Positions 7,875 to 18,713 are shown, counted from the stretch's first letter. The stretch: 55,137 bases of DNA from Sphingomonas yabuuchiae (GCF_014199595.1 NZ_JACHNX010000021.1:1-55137); one strand, 5' to 3'. Made by a program: numbers and translations. Notes: generated by a model from the letters alone, not told the origin.

Positions 7875-8042
7875 CGGTTCGACCGCTTCAAATCCTCGAC
7901 CCAATGCCGAAACAGAAAGATACCATCACGTCCAAATCTGGTGAGCAGGCGGAGACCATGACCAGAAGCGTCACGGCCATGATGCCATCCATCGGGATAG
8001 GCGTGACGTCCGGCAGCGTCGCACAGAGGCCGTTCGCCGGTC

Positions 8043-9830
8043 TTACTTCCGCCCGAACAGCTTCTCTATATCGCCATGCTGCAATTTTACCCAGGTCGGG
8101 CGGCCATGGTTGCACTGGCCGGAATGCGGCGTGACTTCCATTTCGCGCAGCAGCGCATTCATCTCGGCGACCGACAGGATGCGGCCTGCGCGCACCGAGC
8201 CGTGACAGGCCATGGTCGCGGCGACATGATCCAGCCGCTCGCGCAGGGATAGCGCCTGGTTGAAGGCGGCGAGTTCATCGGCCAGGTCGGTGACCAGCCC
8301 CTTGGGATCGCTCTGCCCCAAGAGTGCTGGCGTCGAGCGGACCAGCATCGCGGTCGGACCGAAGCGTTCGAGGTCGAGACCGAATTCAGCCAGTTCCTCG
8401 GCGCGCGCTTCCAGCCGGTCGCAGGCGGGTTCGTCCAGTTCGACCACTTCGGGGATGAGCATGGCCTGCGACGCCACCCGGCCGCCGGTCAGCGCGGCAC
8501 GCATCCGCTCCAGCACCAGCCGTTCATGCGCGGCATGCTGATCGACCAGGACCAAGCCGTCCTCCGCCTCCGCGACGATATAGGTCTTGGCGACCTGCCC
8601 CCGCGCGACGCCCATCGGATATTGGCGAACCTCCGGCGGGGAAGCGAAAGCCGCTTCGGCACGGGCGAGCGGCGGGGGCGCCGAAAAGCCGGGACGCGGC
8701 GCGAAAAGCGACTGGCGCTCCATTACCCGCGTCTCGGGCGCAGACGATGCCCAGTCATCGGCGACCGGGGCGGCGGCCACGGGCGCAGCGACACTCTCTG
8801 CCTGCCACATGGCCAGTGCCGAGTCCGGCGGACGCTGCACGCTGCGATGCCCCGCTTCGTCCAGCGCGCGACGCAATCCCGACACGATCATGCCGCGGAT
8901 CAGCGCGGGGTCGCGAAAGCGCACTTCTGTCTTGGCCGGATGGACGTTCACATCGACTTCCGAAGGCGGCATGTCGAGGAAGAGCGCCACGACCGCATGA
9001 CGATCCCGTGGCAGCATCTCCGCATAAGCCCCTCGGATCGCGCCCATTAATAGGCGATCGCGGACCGGCCGGCCATTGACGAACAGATATTGATGGTCGG
9101 CGATACCCCGGTTGAACGTCGGCAGCCCAGCGACCCCGCCCAGCGACACGGTGTCGCGCACCCAGTCGATCGCGACCGAATTCTCCGCCAGCGCTCGGTC
9201 GGTCAGGCCAGCCACGCGGCCCGGTCGTTCCTCGCCGCCCGGCACGGTCAGCACGCGCCGCCCGTCATGCTCCAGCGTGAAGGCGATATCGGGCCGCGCC
9301 ATCGCCAGGCGGCGCACCATGTCGAGGCAGGCGGCATATTCTGAACGCGGCGAGCGCAGGAACTTGCGCCGCGCCGGGACCCGCGCGAACAGGTCCTCCA
9401 CCACGATCCGGGTCCCCGGCGGCACGGCGGCGGGGCCGTCGCGCAGCACCTCGCCATTGTCGACCACCCGGCTCCACCCGTCACGGCCCGGCGGTCGGCT
9501 TTCGATCGTGACCCGTGCGACGCTGGCGATCGAGGGCAGCGCTTCGCCGCGAAACCCCAGCGTCAGGACCGATTCGATCGCTTCGTCCGGCAGCTTGGAC
9601 GTACAGTGCCTCTCCAGCGCCAGCGCCATATCCTCGGCCGACATGCCGCACCCGTCATCGGCCACCTCGATCCGGCCAATGCCCCCTTGCCCGATCGTCA
9701 CCGCGATCCGGCTGGACCCCGCATCGATTGAATTTTCGACCAATTCCTTCAACGCACTGGCGGGCCTTTCCACCACTTCACCGGCCGCGATACGATTGAC
9801 GAGATGGGGAGGCAGACGCCGTATTGACAT
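8043..9830 (-). CDS. mutL: DNA mismatch repair protein MutL
   Basis: Links mismatch recognition by MutS to strand cleavage and removal. The 595-residue protein has the GHKL ATPase motifs ELVENSIDAG, DDGCGM and GFRGEAL in the first 110 residues. Its C-terminal half has the endonuclease motif VDQHAAHERLVLE and a late CNHGRP segment near the C-terminus. This suggests that MutL nicks DNA itself, as expected where MutH is absent. I chose the ATG at 9830, where family similarity begins; a 38-residue upstream extension lacks it. It is divergent from mreB. Confidence 0.96.
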   Translation of the reverse strand: MSIRRLPPHLVNRIAAGEVVERPASALKELVENSIDAGSSRIAVTIGQGGIGRIEVADDGCGMSAEDMALALERHCTSKLPDEAIESVLTLGFRGEALPSIASVARVTIESRPPGRDGWSRVVDNGEVLRDGPAAVPPGTRIVVEDLFARVPARRKFLRSPRSEYAACLDMVRRLAMARPDIAFTLEHDGRRVLTVPGGEERPGRVAGLTDRALAENSVAIDWVRDTVSLGGVAGLPTFNRGIADHQYLFVNGRPVRDRLLMGAIRGAYAEMLPRDRHAVVALFLDMPPSEVDVNVHPAKTEVRFRDPALIRGMIVSGLRRALDEAGHRSVQRPPDSALAMWQAESVAAPVAAAPVADDWASSAPETRVMERQSLFAPRPGFSAPPPLARAEAAFASPPEVRQYPMGVARGQVAKTYIVAEAEDGLVLVDQHAAHERLVLERMRAALTGGRVASQAMLIPEVVELDEPACDRLEARAEELAEFGLDLERFGPTAMLVRSTPALLGQSDPKGLVTDLADELAAFNQALSLRERLDHVAATMACHGSVRAGRILSVAEMNALLREMEVTPHSGQCNHGRPTWVKLQHGDIEKLFGRK

Positions 9831-9844
9831 GCGGCAAACCCTAG

Positions 9845-11005
<1,161 letters not shown>

Positions 11006-11029
11006 CCTCCAGCATAAGGGGACCGGCGC

Positions 11030-11899
11030 ATGGCGCCCGCCCGCGACCGTCGCACCGGTTTCTCGCGACGGCGGCAATATGGAGCTTTCCTGGCCTATGT
11101 GCTCGCGGTGGCGGGTGCGGTGGTGGGTGCGGTGCTGCTTGTCGCATCGACCTTCAACCCGCCCGCCTTTGCCGCCCTGCGCATGACGCTGGGCAGCGTG
11201 ACCGCGCCCATCTCGGGCACGTTCGTCGCGATCGGGGACGCGGTGAGCAGCGTGCCCGACACGATCGGCCATTATTTCTTCGTCCATTCCGAAAACGACC
11301 GGCTGCGCGCCGAACTGGAGCAGTCGCGTAAGATCCTGCTGACGGCGCGGACCATCGCCCATGACAATCGCCGCCTGCGGCGTCTGCTGGCGGTGCGCGA
11401 CCGTACGCCCGATACCGTCGTGACGGCACGGCTGGTCAGTTCGACGGGCGCCAGCGGCCGCCGCTTCGCGCTGCTTAACGCAGGCCGCTGGCAGGGTGTG
11501 GAGCTCGGCATGGCGGTCCGCGGGCCGGAAGGACTGATCGGGCGCGTGACCGAGTCGGGACCTGCCGCCGCGCGCGTCCTGCTGCTGACCGATCCCGAGA
11601 GCATCGTGCCTGTGCGGCGTACCCGGGACGGCATGCCCGCCATCGCCGTCGGGCGTGGGGACGGCACGCTCGACGTCCGGTCGGTGGCGACCAATGTCCG
11701 GCTGGGCAAGGGCGACCTGTTCGTGACCTCCGGCACCGGCGGGCTCTATGCCCCGAACATCCCGGTGGCACGCGTCCGCACCGATGGCGGCGACGTCGCG
11801 GTGGCGCGTCCCTTCATTCATCCCGACACGCTGGATTTCGCGATCGTTCAGCGCGCCTTCATGCCGATGCCGCCATCAGCGCCGGCACCCCGGCCGTGA
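11030..11899 (+). CDS. mreC: Rod shape-determining protein MreC
   Basis: Bitopic inner-membrane protein linking MreB to PBP2 in the elongasome. The 289-residue protein has a basic cytoplasmic start, one membrane segment at about residues 18-42, a coiled-coil stretch (about 85-125, ENDRLRAELEQSRK), and the beta-rich periplasmic MreC domain. AAGGGG lies shortly before the ATG. Its end overlaps mreD by four bases (GTGA). Confidence 0.93.
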   Translation: MAPARDRRTGFSRRRQYGAFLAYVLAVAGAVVGAVLLVASTFNPPAFAALRMTLGSVTAPISGTFVAIGDAVSSVPDTIGHYFFVHSENDRLRAELEQSRKILLTARTIAHDNRRLRRLLAVRDRTPDTVVTARLVSSTGASGRRFALLNAGRWQGVELGMAVRGPEGLIGRVTESGPAAARVLLLTDPESIVPVRRTRDGMPAIAVGRGDGTLDVRSVATNVRLGKGDLFVTSGTGGLYAPNIPVARVRTDGGDVAVARPFIHPDTLDFAIVQRAFMPMPPSAPAPRP

Positions 11900-12420
11900 C
11901 CCTCGACGCCTATAACCCTTTCGACCCCGGACTGCCCCCCGCCCGCGCCCGTGCGCTGCCGTGGCTGACCGTGATGGCCGGTTCGCTGACCGCCATCGTG
12001 CCGGTGGTGGCGATCGTGCCGTTGCAGCCGCCAATGGGCTTGCTGATGCTGCTCGCCTGGCGGCTGGTCGCGCGTTTTGCGCTGCGCCTGTGGGCGGCCG
12101 CGCCGCTTGGGCTGTTCGACGACCTGGTATCGGGGCAGCCGCTCGGCTCCGCCGTTCTACTCTGGTCGCTGACGTCGCTGGCGATTGATCTGTTCGAGCA
12201 TCGGCTGGTATTCCGCGACTTCTGGCAGGACTGGCTGATCGCCAGCGGCGCCATCGCCTTCTGCCTGATCGCCGGGCGCTTCCTGGCGGTGCCGGTCGGC
12301 GCGCAGGTCGATGCGCCGCTGCTCATCCAGATCGCCATCACCATCCTGCTGTTCCCGATGGCGACGCGCCTGGTCGCGTGGATCGATCGCAAACGCGGCC
12401 GGAATGAGGTAGGGGCCTGA
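11896..12420 (+). CDS. mreD: Rod shape-determining protein MreD
   Basis: Integral membrane partner of MreC. The protein has 174 residues with a GTG start overlapping the mreC stop. About five hydrophobic segments span its length, and the last contains LFPMATRLVAWIDRKRGR. The sequence is poorly conserved, so the call rests on length, topology and position between mreC and the PBP2 gene. Confidence 0.88.
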   Translation: MTLDAYNPFDPGLPPARARALPWLTVMAGSLTAIVPVVAIVPLQPPMGLLMLLAWRLVARFALRLWAAAPLGLFDDLVSGQPLGSAVLLWSLTSLAIDLFEHRLVFRDFWQDWLIASGAIAFCLIAGRFLAVPVGAQVDAPLLIQIAITILLFPMATRLVAWIDRKRGRNEVGA

Positions 12421-12422
12421 GC

Positions 12423-14489
12423 ATGGATCGCCCCGGCCGGATCATGACCGAGGCCGCGCAGGCCTATAGCTTTTCGCGTCGCGCCTTCGTGCTGGGCACG
12501 GCGCAGGCGGGCGTCGGCCTGATGCTCGCCGGGCGGATGGCGTGGCTGTCGATCGCGCAGAACGAAAAGTACAACCTTCTCTCCGAGAGCAACCGCGTCA
12601 ACACAACGATGATCCCGCCGCGTCGCGGCTGGCTGATCGACCGGCATGGCATGCCCATCGCCAACAACCGGACCGACTTCCGCGTCGACATCATTCCCGA
12701 CCGGCTGGAGGACAAGGACCGGGTGCTGGAACTGCTCCGCCGGATCCTGAAGCTGGACGACGAGGCGATGAACCGCATCCGCCTCGACCTGGAACATGCC
12801 GCCGGGTTCCAGCCGGTGCAGGTCGCCGAGCGGCTGGACTGGGAACGCTTCGCGGCGGTCAGCGTCCGCCTGCCCGAACTGCCCGGCGTGCAGCCGACGC
12901 GCGGCTTTGCCCGCTTCTATCCGGCTGGCCCCGCCGTCGCGCATCTGACCGGCTATGTCGGCACGCCGACGGCCGAGCAATTCAAGGCGACGCATGACCA
13001 GTTGCTCGTCACCCCTGGCTTCAAGCTGGGTAAGGACGGGCTGGAAAAGATGCTGGAGCCGTATCTGCGCGGCAAGCCCGGCGCCAAGCGGGTCGAGGTC
13101 ACCGCACGCGGCAAGGTGGTGGCCGAGCTTGCCACCCGGCCCGACACGCCCGGCCGCAATATCCGCCTGACCATTGATGCGGGGCTTCAGGAATATGCCG
13201 CCCGTCGCCTGGGCACCAATTCGGGGTCGGCGGTGGTGCTCGACTGCCGCACCGGTGAGACGCTGGCGATGGTGTCGATGCCCGCCTACGACCCCAACAG
13301 CTTTTCGGACGGCATCAGCCATCTCGAATGGTCGATGCTGTCGGAAAACGACCATGTGCCCTTGATGAACAAGGTCACGCAGGGGCTGTATCCGCCCGGC
13401 TCGACGGTCAAGCCGATGAACGGCCTGGCGCTGCTGGAAGCGGGCGTCGGGGCGAACGACCGGGTGCTCTGCACCGGTGCGATGCGGGTCGGCACCGGCG
13501 TCTTCCACTGCCACAAGCGGGGCGGGCACGGCGCGCTGAACCTGAAGGGCGCGATCGAGCAGAGCTGCGACATCTATTTCTACGAGATGATCCGGCGCAT
13601 GGGTTATGACCGGATCGCACCGATCGCGCGGATGGTCGGGCTGGGCCAGAAATTCGACCTGCCGCTTAGCACGCAACGTTACGGCACGGTGCCCGATGCG
13701 GCCTGGAAGCTAAAGAAATACAAGACGAAATGGACCGTCGCCGACGGCCTGAACGCCTCGATCGGTCAGGGCTATGTGCTGGCCAATCCGCTCCAACTGG
13801 CGGTGATGGCGGCGCGGCTGGCGTCCGGGCGGCATCTCCAGCCCAGCATGCTCGCGCATCAGGTTCATCTCGACGCCCCTGCGCTGCCCGTCGCTTCCGA
13901 GCATCTGGCGATCGTGCGCGACGCCATGTTCGGCGTGGTCAACCAGGGCGGCACCGGCGGCGCGGCGCGGATGCTGGTGCCCGGCGTCAGCCTGGCGGCC
14001 AAGACCGGCACCGCGCAGGTCCGCCGCATCACCATGGCCGAGCGGCGCATGGGCGTGCTGAAGAACGGGCAACTGCCCTTCAAGCTGCGCGATCACGCGC
14101 TGCTCGTCTGCTTCGCGCCCGCCGACAATCCACGCTACGCCGCCGCCGTCGTGCTGGAGCATAACGGCCATACCGTGCGCAATCTCGATGCGCCGTTGAT
14201 CGGGCGCGACATCATGACCTATCTGTTCGACCGCGACCGGGCATTGGCCTCGCTGGCGGAAGGCGAGCTGACCTGGGGCGGCGACATCGCCACCCGGATG
14301 CGCGCCGAGGAAGCCGCCTACCGCGCGGCGCATGCCCCTCAGCCCGCTGCCGCCGCGACCAAGACCGATGCGGGCGCCGCGACCGACGCCCCCGCCGTCG
14401 AGGCCGCGACCAACGTCTCCGATGCCCAGGCCGAGGCGATGGCGACGCGCGAAACCGATCCCGAAGACGCAGGCGACCCCAATCCATGA
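12423..14489 (+). CDS. mrdA: Penicillin-binding protein 2
   Basis: Peptidoglycan DD-transpeptidase of lateral growth, anchored in the inner membrane and acting in the periplasm. The 688-residue protein has a membrane anchor at about residues 20-42, a dimerisation/pedestal domain, then the transpeptidase. It has Ser-x-x-Lys (GSTVK) near residue 327, Ser-Cys-Asp (EQSCDIYFY) and Lys-Thr-Gly (AAKTGTAQV) near 527. After about residue 635 it ends in an Ala/Thr/Asp-rich tail that the family does not require. Its ATG lies 3 bases after mreD, and its stop overlaps rodA (ATGA). Confidence 0.95.
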   Translation: MDRPGRIMTEAAQAYSFSRRAFVLGTAQAGVGLMLAGRMAWLSIAQNEKYNLLSESNRVNTTMIPPRRGWLIDRHGMPIANNRTDFRVDIIPDRLEDKDRVLELLRRILKLDDEAMNRIRLDLEHAAGFQPVQVAERLDWERFAAVSVRLPELPGVQPTRGFARFYPAGPAVAHLTGYVGTPTAEQFKATHDQLLVTPGFKLGKDGLEKMLEPYLRGKPGAKRVEVTARGKVVAELATRPDTPGRNIRLTIDAGLQEYAARRLGTNSGSAVVLDCRTGETLAMVSMPAYDPNSFSDGISHLEWSMLSENDHVPLMNKVTQGLYPPGSTVKPMNGLALLEAGVGANDRVLCTGAMRVGTGVFHCHKRGGHGALNLKGAIEQSCDIYFYEMIRRMGYDRIAPIARMVGLGQKFDLPLSTQRYGTVPDAAWKLKKYKTKWTVADGLNASIGQGYVLANPLQLAVMAARLASGRHLQPSMLAHQVHLDAPALPVASEHLAIVRDAMFGVVNQGGTGGAARMLVPGVSLAAKTGTAQVRRITMAERRMGVLKNGQLPFKLRDHALLVCFAPADNPRYAAAVVLEHNGHTVRNLDAPLIGRDIMTYLFDRDRALASLAEGELTWGGDIATRMRAEEAAYRAAHAPQPAAAATKTDAGAATDAPAVEAATNVSDAQAEAMATRETDPEDAGDPNP

Positions 14490-15598
14490 GCGGCCCCCGC
14501 ATCATCCCCGAACCGATCGCGCAGCTGCCCTGGCGGGTCATCCTGCTGGTCACCGCCATCGGCTGTTTCGGGCTGGTCGTCCTCTATTCGGCAGCGGGCG
14601 GCTCGCTGACCCCTTGGGCCAAGCCGCAGGGGGTGCGCTTCTTCGTCCTGCTGGCCGGATCGCTGGTGCTGTCGCGCCTGCCGCTCGACCTGTGGCGACG
14701 GATCGCGATGCCGGGCTATCTGGTACTGGTGGTCGCCCTGGTGCTGGTCGAACTGCTCGGTGCGGTGCGCGGGGGCAGTCAACGATGGCTGGACGTGGGC
14801 TTCATCCGCCTCCAGCCGTCCGAGCTGATGAAGCTGTTCATCGTGCTGGGCGCGGCGCGCTTTTACGAATTGATGCCCCCCGCCGAGACACGGCGTTTCT
14901 CCGGCATATGGCCCGTTGCGGCGATGGTCGCCGTGCCCGCCGCGCTCGTCATGAAGCAGCCCGACCTCGGCACCGCGCTGATGATCTGTGCGGGTGGTGC
15001 CACGGTCATGTTCCTGGCGGGCGTACCCTTGCGCCTGTTCATCGGTGGAGCGATGGCACTGGCGGTCGCGGCGCCGCTGGCGGTGAACTTCCTGCTGCAC
15101 GATTATCAGCGCAACCGCGTGCTGATCTTCATGAACCCGGAAAGCGATCCGCTGGGTACCGGCTATCATATCAGCCAGTCCAAGATCGCGATCGGATCGG
15201 GCGGCATCTGGGGCAAGGGGTTCCTGAACGGCACCCAGAGCCATCTCGACTATCTGCCCGAGGGGCATACCGACTTCGTCTTCGCGACCATGGCCGAGGA
15301 ATGGGGGCTGGTCGGCGGCTGCTTCCTGATTCTGGCCTTCATCCTCGTCATCCGCTGGGGCCTGAACGTCGCGCAGGCGGCGCAGACGCGCTTTGCCCGG
15401 CTGGCGGCGGCGGGGCTGTCCACGACGATCTTCATCTATGTGATGGTCAATCTGATGATGGTCATGGGCCTGGCGCCCGTGGTCGGCATCCCCCTGCCGC
15501 TGGTCAGCTATGGCGGATCCTCGCAGATGACGGTGCTCTTGTGCCTGGGCATCCTGATGGCGATCGACCGCGAAAATCGTCGCCCGGCGCGCTGGTAA
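14486..15598 (+). CDS. mrdB: Peptidoglycan glycosyltransferase RodA (SEDS family)
   Basis: Polymerises lipid II into glycan strands with PBP2 as partner. The 370-residue protein has about ten membrane segments. The SEDS motifs include GGSQRWLDVG.IRLQPSE near 96-113, KQPDLGTAL near 157, and a C-terminal LPLVSYGGSSQM with the conserved glycines. The ATG overlaps the mrdA stop by four bases. It is last of the rod operon. Confidence 0.96.
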   Translation: MSGPRIIPEPIAQLPWRVILLVTAIGCFGLVVLYSAAGGSLTPWAKPQGVRFFVLLAGSLVLSRLPLDLWRRIAMPGYLVLVVALVLVELLGAVRGGSQRWLDVGFIRLQPSELMKLFIVLGAARFYELMPPAETRRFSGIWPVAAMVAVPAALVMKQPDLGTALMICAGGATVMFLAGVPLRLFIGGAMALAVAAPLAVNFLLHDYQRNRVLIFMNPESDPLGTGYHISQSKIAIGSGGIWGKGFLNGTQSHLDYLPEGHTDFVFATMAEEWGLVGGCFLILAFILVIRWGLNVAQAAQTRFARLAAAGLSTTIFIYVMVNLMMVMGLAPVVGIPLPLVSYGGSSQMTVLLCLGILMAIDRENRRPARW

Positions 15599-15621
15599 GG
15601 CAAAAAATCGGCAAAAAGCAT

Positions 15622-15649
15622 TTGCAAAGTAGCGGAGGCCTGCTAAAGG
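15622..15649 (+). promoter_or_regulatory. Candidate promoter of tRNA-Lys copy 1
   Basis: TTGCAA (15622-15627) and TAAAGG (15644-15649) are 16 bases apart, preceded by a GGCAAAAAG tract and followed by a C-rich stretch. The layout is like that of the other two tRNA promoters in the window. Confidence 0.4.
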
Positions 15650-15703
15650 CGCGCCTCCCGATCACGAGGCGGGCCGCCGGACGGCCTGACGAGCGTGACG
15701 AAC

Positions 15704-15779
<76 letters not shown>

Positions 15780-15857
15780 GTTTCTCCAACGGCCCTGCAG
15801 CGATGCGGGGCCGTTGTGCATTGGGCTTCCATGGCCCTCCAGCGGGATGAAGGATTG

Positions 15858-16220
15858 ATGGCAGGATATAAGGTTCCCGGTTTCGCCGATCGCGCATCGG
15901 CTTCGCGCGACGCAAAGGCCGCCGCGCTGGAAAAGCTGCGCAACAAGGCTGCGCCCGACCCCGAGGTCGTCGCAGCCCGCGCCGCCGCCCGCGCGGCCAA
16001 GGAAGCCGCAGAGGCCGAACGCCGTGCCGCGCACAAGGCCGCGATTGAGCAGGAAAAGGCCGCCCGTGAGGAAGCCCGCGCCAAGGCGAAGGCCGAGGCC
16101 GAGGCCGCCGCAGAGGCCGCTGCTGCCGCCGCACGGCCGCCGGTGGTCCCCACCGCCGCCGAGCTGAAGGCCGCACGCGACGCACGCTACGCCGCACGCA
16201 AGGCGCGCCAGGGCAAATGA
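15858..16220 (+). CDS. DUF6481 family protein, Ala/Arg/Lys/Glu-rich
   Basis: The 120-residue protein starts MAGYKVPGFADRAS. The rest is an almost continuous charged helix of Ala, Arg, Lys and Glu repeats, probably a long coiled coil or extended helix. The N-terminal sequence matches a small sphingomonad family known as DUF6481, whose function is not established. AAGGA precedes the ATG at 15858; upstream in-frame starts run through the tRNA and are not credible. Its stop overlaps the next gene (ATGA). Confidence 0.8.
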   Translation: MAGYKVPGFADRASASRDAKAAALEKLRNKAAPDPEVVAARAAARAAKEAAEAERRAAHKAAIEQEKAAREEARAKAKAEAEAAAEAAAAAARPPVVPTAAELKAARDARYAARKARQGK

Positions 16221-16888
16221 CCCCGCGCGAGCTGCTGGGCATCGCCGAGGTGCCCGGCGGCGAGCCCCTGCGGCTGTTCCGCCGGGGCAAGGACTTCATG
16301 ATCGTGCTCGACCGCAACGAGCTGATGAGCACGCGCATGAGCGGCTCGGAAGTGGCGCTAGGCACGATGACCTGCGACCGGCTGGGCGGGCGCAGCGCGC
16401 CGCATCTGCTGATCGGCGGCTATGGCATGGGCTTTACCTTGCGCGCCGTACTGGCCCGGCTGGGCCGCGATGCGCGGGTAACGGTAGCCGAGCTGGTCCC
16501 CGGCATCATCGAATGGGCACGCGGGCCGATGGTCGAGCTGACCGCCGGGTGCCTTGACGATCCGCGCGTAACGCTGGCGATGGGCGATGTCGGCAATGCG
16601 ATCTATGCGGGGCGCGGCACCTATGACGCGATCCTGCTCGACGTCGACAATGGCCCCGACGGGCTGACCCGCCCGGCCAATGACGGGCTCTATTCGAACC
16701 GGGGACTGGACGAGGCGCGTATGGCGCTGCGTCCCGGCGGCGTGCTGGCCATCTGGTCGGCCGCCCCGGACCCGGTCTTTACCCGGCGGCTGTCGCGCGC
16801 GGGCTTCCTGGTCGATGAGGTCAAGGTCCGCGCCCGCGAGAATGGCAAGGGTGCGACCCACACCATCTGGTTCGCGACGCCGCGCTGA
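16217..16888 (+). CDS. Spermidine synthase-like methyltransferase-fold protein
   Basis: The 223-residue protein has a Rossmann/methyltransferase fold like polyamine synthases. The nucleotide-binding glycine stretch is LLIGGYGMGFTLRAVL, followed by VTVAELVPGIIEWAR with the acidic residue, then YDAILLDVDNGPD. It lacks the N-terminal domain of true spermidine synthases, so its substrate is uncertain. It is translationally coupled to the DUF6481 gene. Confidence 0.75.
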   Translation: MTPRELLGIAEVPGGEPLRLFRRGKDFMIVLDRNELMSTRMSGSEVALGTMTCDRLGGRSAPHLLIGGYGMGFTLRAVLARLGRDARVTVAELVPGIIEWARGPMVELTAGCLDDPRVTLAMGDVGNAIYAGRGTYDAILLDVDNGPDGLTRPANDGLYSNRGLDEARMALRPGGVLAIWSAAPDPVFTRRLSRAGFLVDEVKVRARENGKGATHTIWFATPR

Positions 16889-16901
16889 GATCGCAACGCC
16901 G

Positions 16902-16992
16902 CCCTCACCCTTCCCACCCGCTTAGGCGGGCGGGCTCCTTCCCTCTCCCGATGGGAGAGGGAGGGAGGCGCGAAGCGCCGGAAGGGTGAGGG
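16902..16992. repeat. Palindromic element between convergent genes
   Basis: Outer arms CCCTCACCCTTCC and GGAAGGGTGAGGG (16980-16992) are exact reverse complements. Inside is another hairpin with arms TCCCTCTCCC and GGGAGAGGGA. It fills the gap between two converging genes and could act as a two-way terminator or a mobile palindromic repeat. Confidence 0.7.
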
Positions 16993-17003
16993 TGTTCGGC
17001 AGA

Positions 17004-17180
17004 TCAATCCTCCCGCTTGGCGCCGTCCAGCTCTTTACGAACCCGCTCCTGCTCCACCGCATCCCGCTGTTTCTCGGCCTTCGACCGCCCGAACCGCGCC
17101 CGGTTCTCCGCCGCCTGCTGCTCGGCGGCCTTGCGGACCAGTCCTTTGCGCGCCTGACGGAAGTTGACGACCTCCCCCAT
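17004..17180 (-). CDS. DUF4169 family protein
   Basis: The 58-residue protein begins MGEVVNFRQARKGLVRK and continues with AAENRARFGRSKAEK, the pattern of the small alphaproteobacterial DUF4169 family. It is basic and helical; its function is unknown. Its ATG overlaps the stop of the upstream phospholipase gene (TGATG), so the two form an operon. Confidence 0.85.
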   Translation of the reverse strand: MGEVVNFRQARKGLVRKAAEQQAAENRARFGRSKAEKQRDAVEQERVRKELDGAKRED

Positions 17181-18604
17181 CAGTGCCGCCGCAGCCGCCG
17201 GAACAACCCTTTGCGCTGGCTGAACGCCTCGAACATCTCGTCCGGCCCTTCGGGGTCGAGCACTTCATTGTCCGCCAACCATTCCTCGACGCTCGACAGG
17301 TCCGGCACCTCATAGGGGCGCAGGCTCCGCCCCCCCTTCCCACGCAGCGCCTCGACCGCGGCGATCAACGAACCGGTGCGGGCAATGGTATCGCCCACCA
17401 GCTTGGGCGCGATGCCCAGATGCTCGCCCAGCAGATCGTCCCGGATCGCCGCGATCCGCCGTCCGGCGGGGCTGTCCGCCTCGACCGCGATCGCCAGGTC
17501 GCATTCGGTATCCAGCCGCATGGATCGATTGTTCAGGTTGGACGAACCCAACCGGAAGACCTGGTCGTCGGAGATCAGTATCTTGGCATGGCAATAGATC
17601 GCTTCGCCCCCTGCGGTGAAGGGGTGATAAAGCCGCAATCGCCCATGCCGGTCGCGCCGCCGCAACGCCTCGACCAGCCGGGCGCGGGCGGTGTCCATCG
17701 CGATGGGCTCCAGCCAGCCTTGCGCGGTCAGCGGGTTGATGATGACGAATTCCGGGCCATTCTCTTCATCCAATCGCCGGGCAATCGCCTCGGCGACCCG
17801 GCGGGAGGCGAAATACTGGCTCTCGATATACACGTAGCGCTCGGCCCGTGCGATCTGGGCGAGGAACAGCGCCTCGTTCTCATGGACCGGCTTTTGGTCG
17901 TCCATCTCGGGCATGGTGCGGGCGATGGCCACCGGCTGGTTGGTGAAGTCGGGCTCCAACCCTTCCGGCCAGCAGCTTGCGCCCGGAACGGCAGGCCCCA
18001 TCGGCTTGCCGCCCGCCGCATGCCAGCGCTCACGGAACAGCTCGCCCAGCGCGTGCGTCACCGGGCCCTCTACCGCGCTGATCGCGTCGTGCCAGGGCTT
18101 GTAAGGCTGGCCGCCGGGCCGCTTGCGACCGGGATCGTCATCGCGATGCTCCCGCGTATCCCAGCGCTCGCTGGTCATGTCGATGCCGCCGCAAAAGGCG
18201 AGCTGGTCGTCGATGATGACGATCTTCTGGTGATGCGAGGCAGCGATCGGGTGATGGCCGTCCAGCTTGGTATGGATGAGCTTGTGCGCCATCCACTTCA
18301 GGACGGTGAAGAAGGTCTTCCCCCGGAACAGTGACTTGATCGCGCCGGTGTCCCAGCGGAGCAGGAAAATCTCCAGCTCGGGCTGGCGCTGGACAAGCGA
18401 GTAGATGAAGTCGCCGACCGTCTCGCCGGGTGCCTCGTCATGATCCAGGACGATGCGCGCGTCGAAGTCCCAGCCGATCAGCAGGATCTGCCGCCGCGCA
18501 TTCAGCATCGCGCGGCGGGCCATCCGGAAATATTCCTCCGCATCGACGATGACTGCCATGCGATCGGCCTGCTCGATCCGCCAGCATTCCTGTCCGACCT
18601 TCAA
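17180..18604 (-). CDS. Phospholipase D-family protein (cardiolipin synthase-like)
   Basis: Probably transfers or hydrolyses phosphatidyl groups at the membrane. The 474-residue protein has two HKD motifs: His125-x-Lys127-x4-Asp132 in HHQKIVIIDD, and a second HAKILISDD about 210 residues later, followed by GSSNLNNRSM. The start is a TTG at 18604, chosen because AGGGGAG lies about seven bases before it and VGQECWRIEQADR is a typical N-terminus. It has no membrane segment, unlike ClsA, so it is closer to ClsB or to a soluble phospholipase D. Confidence 0.85.
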   Translation of the reverse strand: MKVGQECWRIEQADRMAVIVDAEEYFRMARRAMLNARRQILLIGWDFDARIVLDHDEAPGETVGDFIYSLVQRQPELEIFLLRWDTGAIKSLFRGKTFFTVLKWMAHKLIHTKLDGHHPIAASHHQKIVIIDDQLAFCGGIDMTSERWDTREHRDDDPGRKRPGGQPYKPWHDAISAVEGPVTHALGELFRERWHAAGGKPMGPAVPGASCWPEGLEPDFTNQPVAIARTMPEMDDQKPVHENEALFLAQIARAERYVYIESQYFASRRVAEAIARRLDEENGPEFVIINPLTAQGWLEPIAMDTARARLVEALRRRDRHGRLRLYHPFTAGGEAIYCHAKILISDDQVFRLGSSNLNNRSMRLDTECDLAIAVEADSPAGRRIAAIRDDLLGEHLGIAPKLVGDTIARTGSLIAAVEALRGKGGRSLRPYEVPDLSSVEEWLADNEVLDPEGPDEMFEAFSQRKGLFRRLRRH

Positions 18605-18713
18605 CGACGATCTCCCCTGTTGACGTCCGCGTCATGCCCCGACGACCCGGCACTGGCAAATGCCGAAACGGCCAATGCCCGCAAAAGGTCAGGGGATCGA
18701 ACGCGAAAAGGAA

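Noticed and set aside
7880..7992. Minus-strand 34-residue lipoprotein-like frame after mutL (LLVMVSACSPD)
   Set aside because: No ribosome-binding site and no family; it may be chance hydrophobic sequence.
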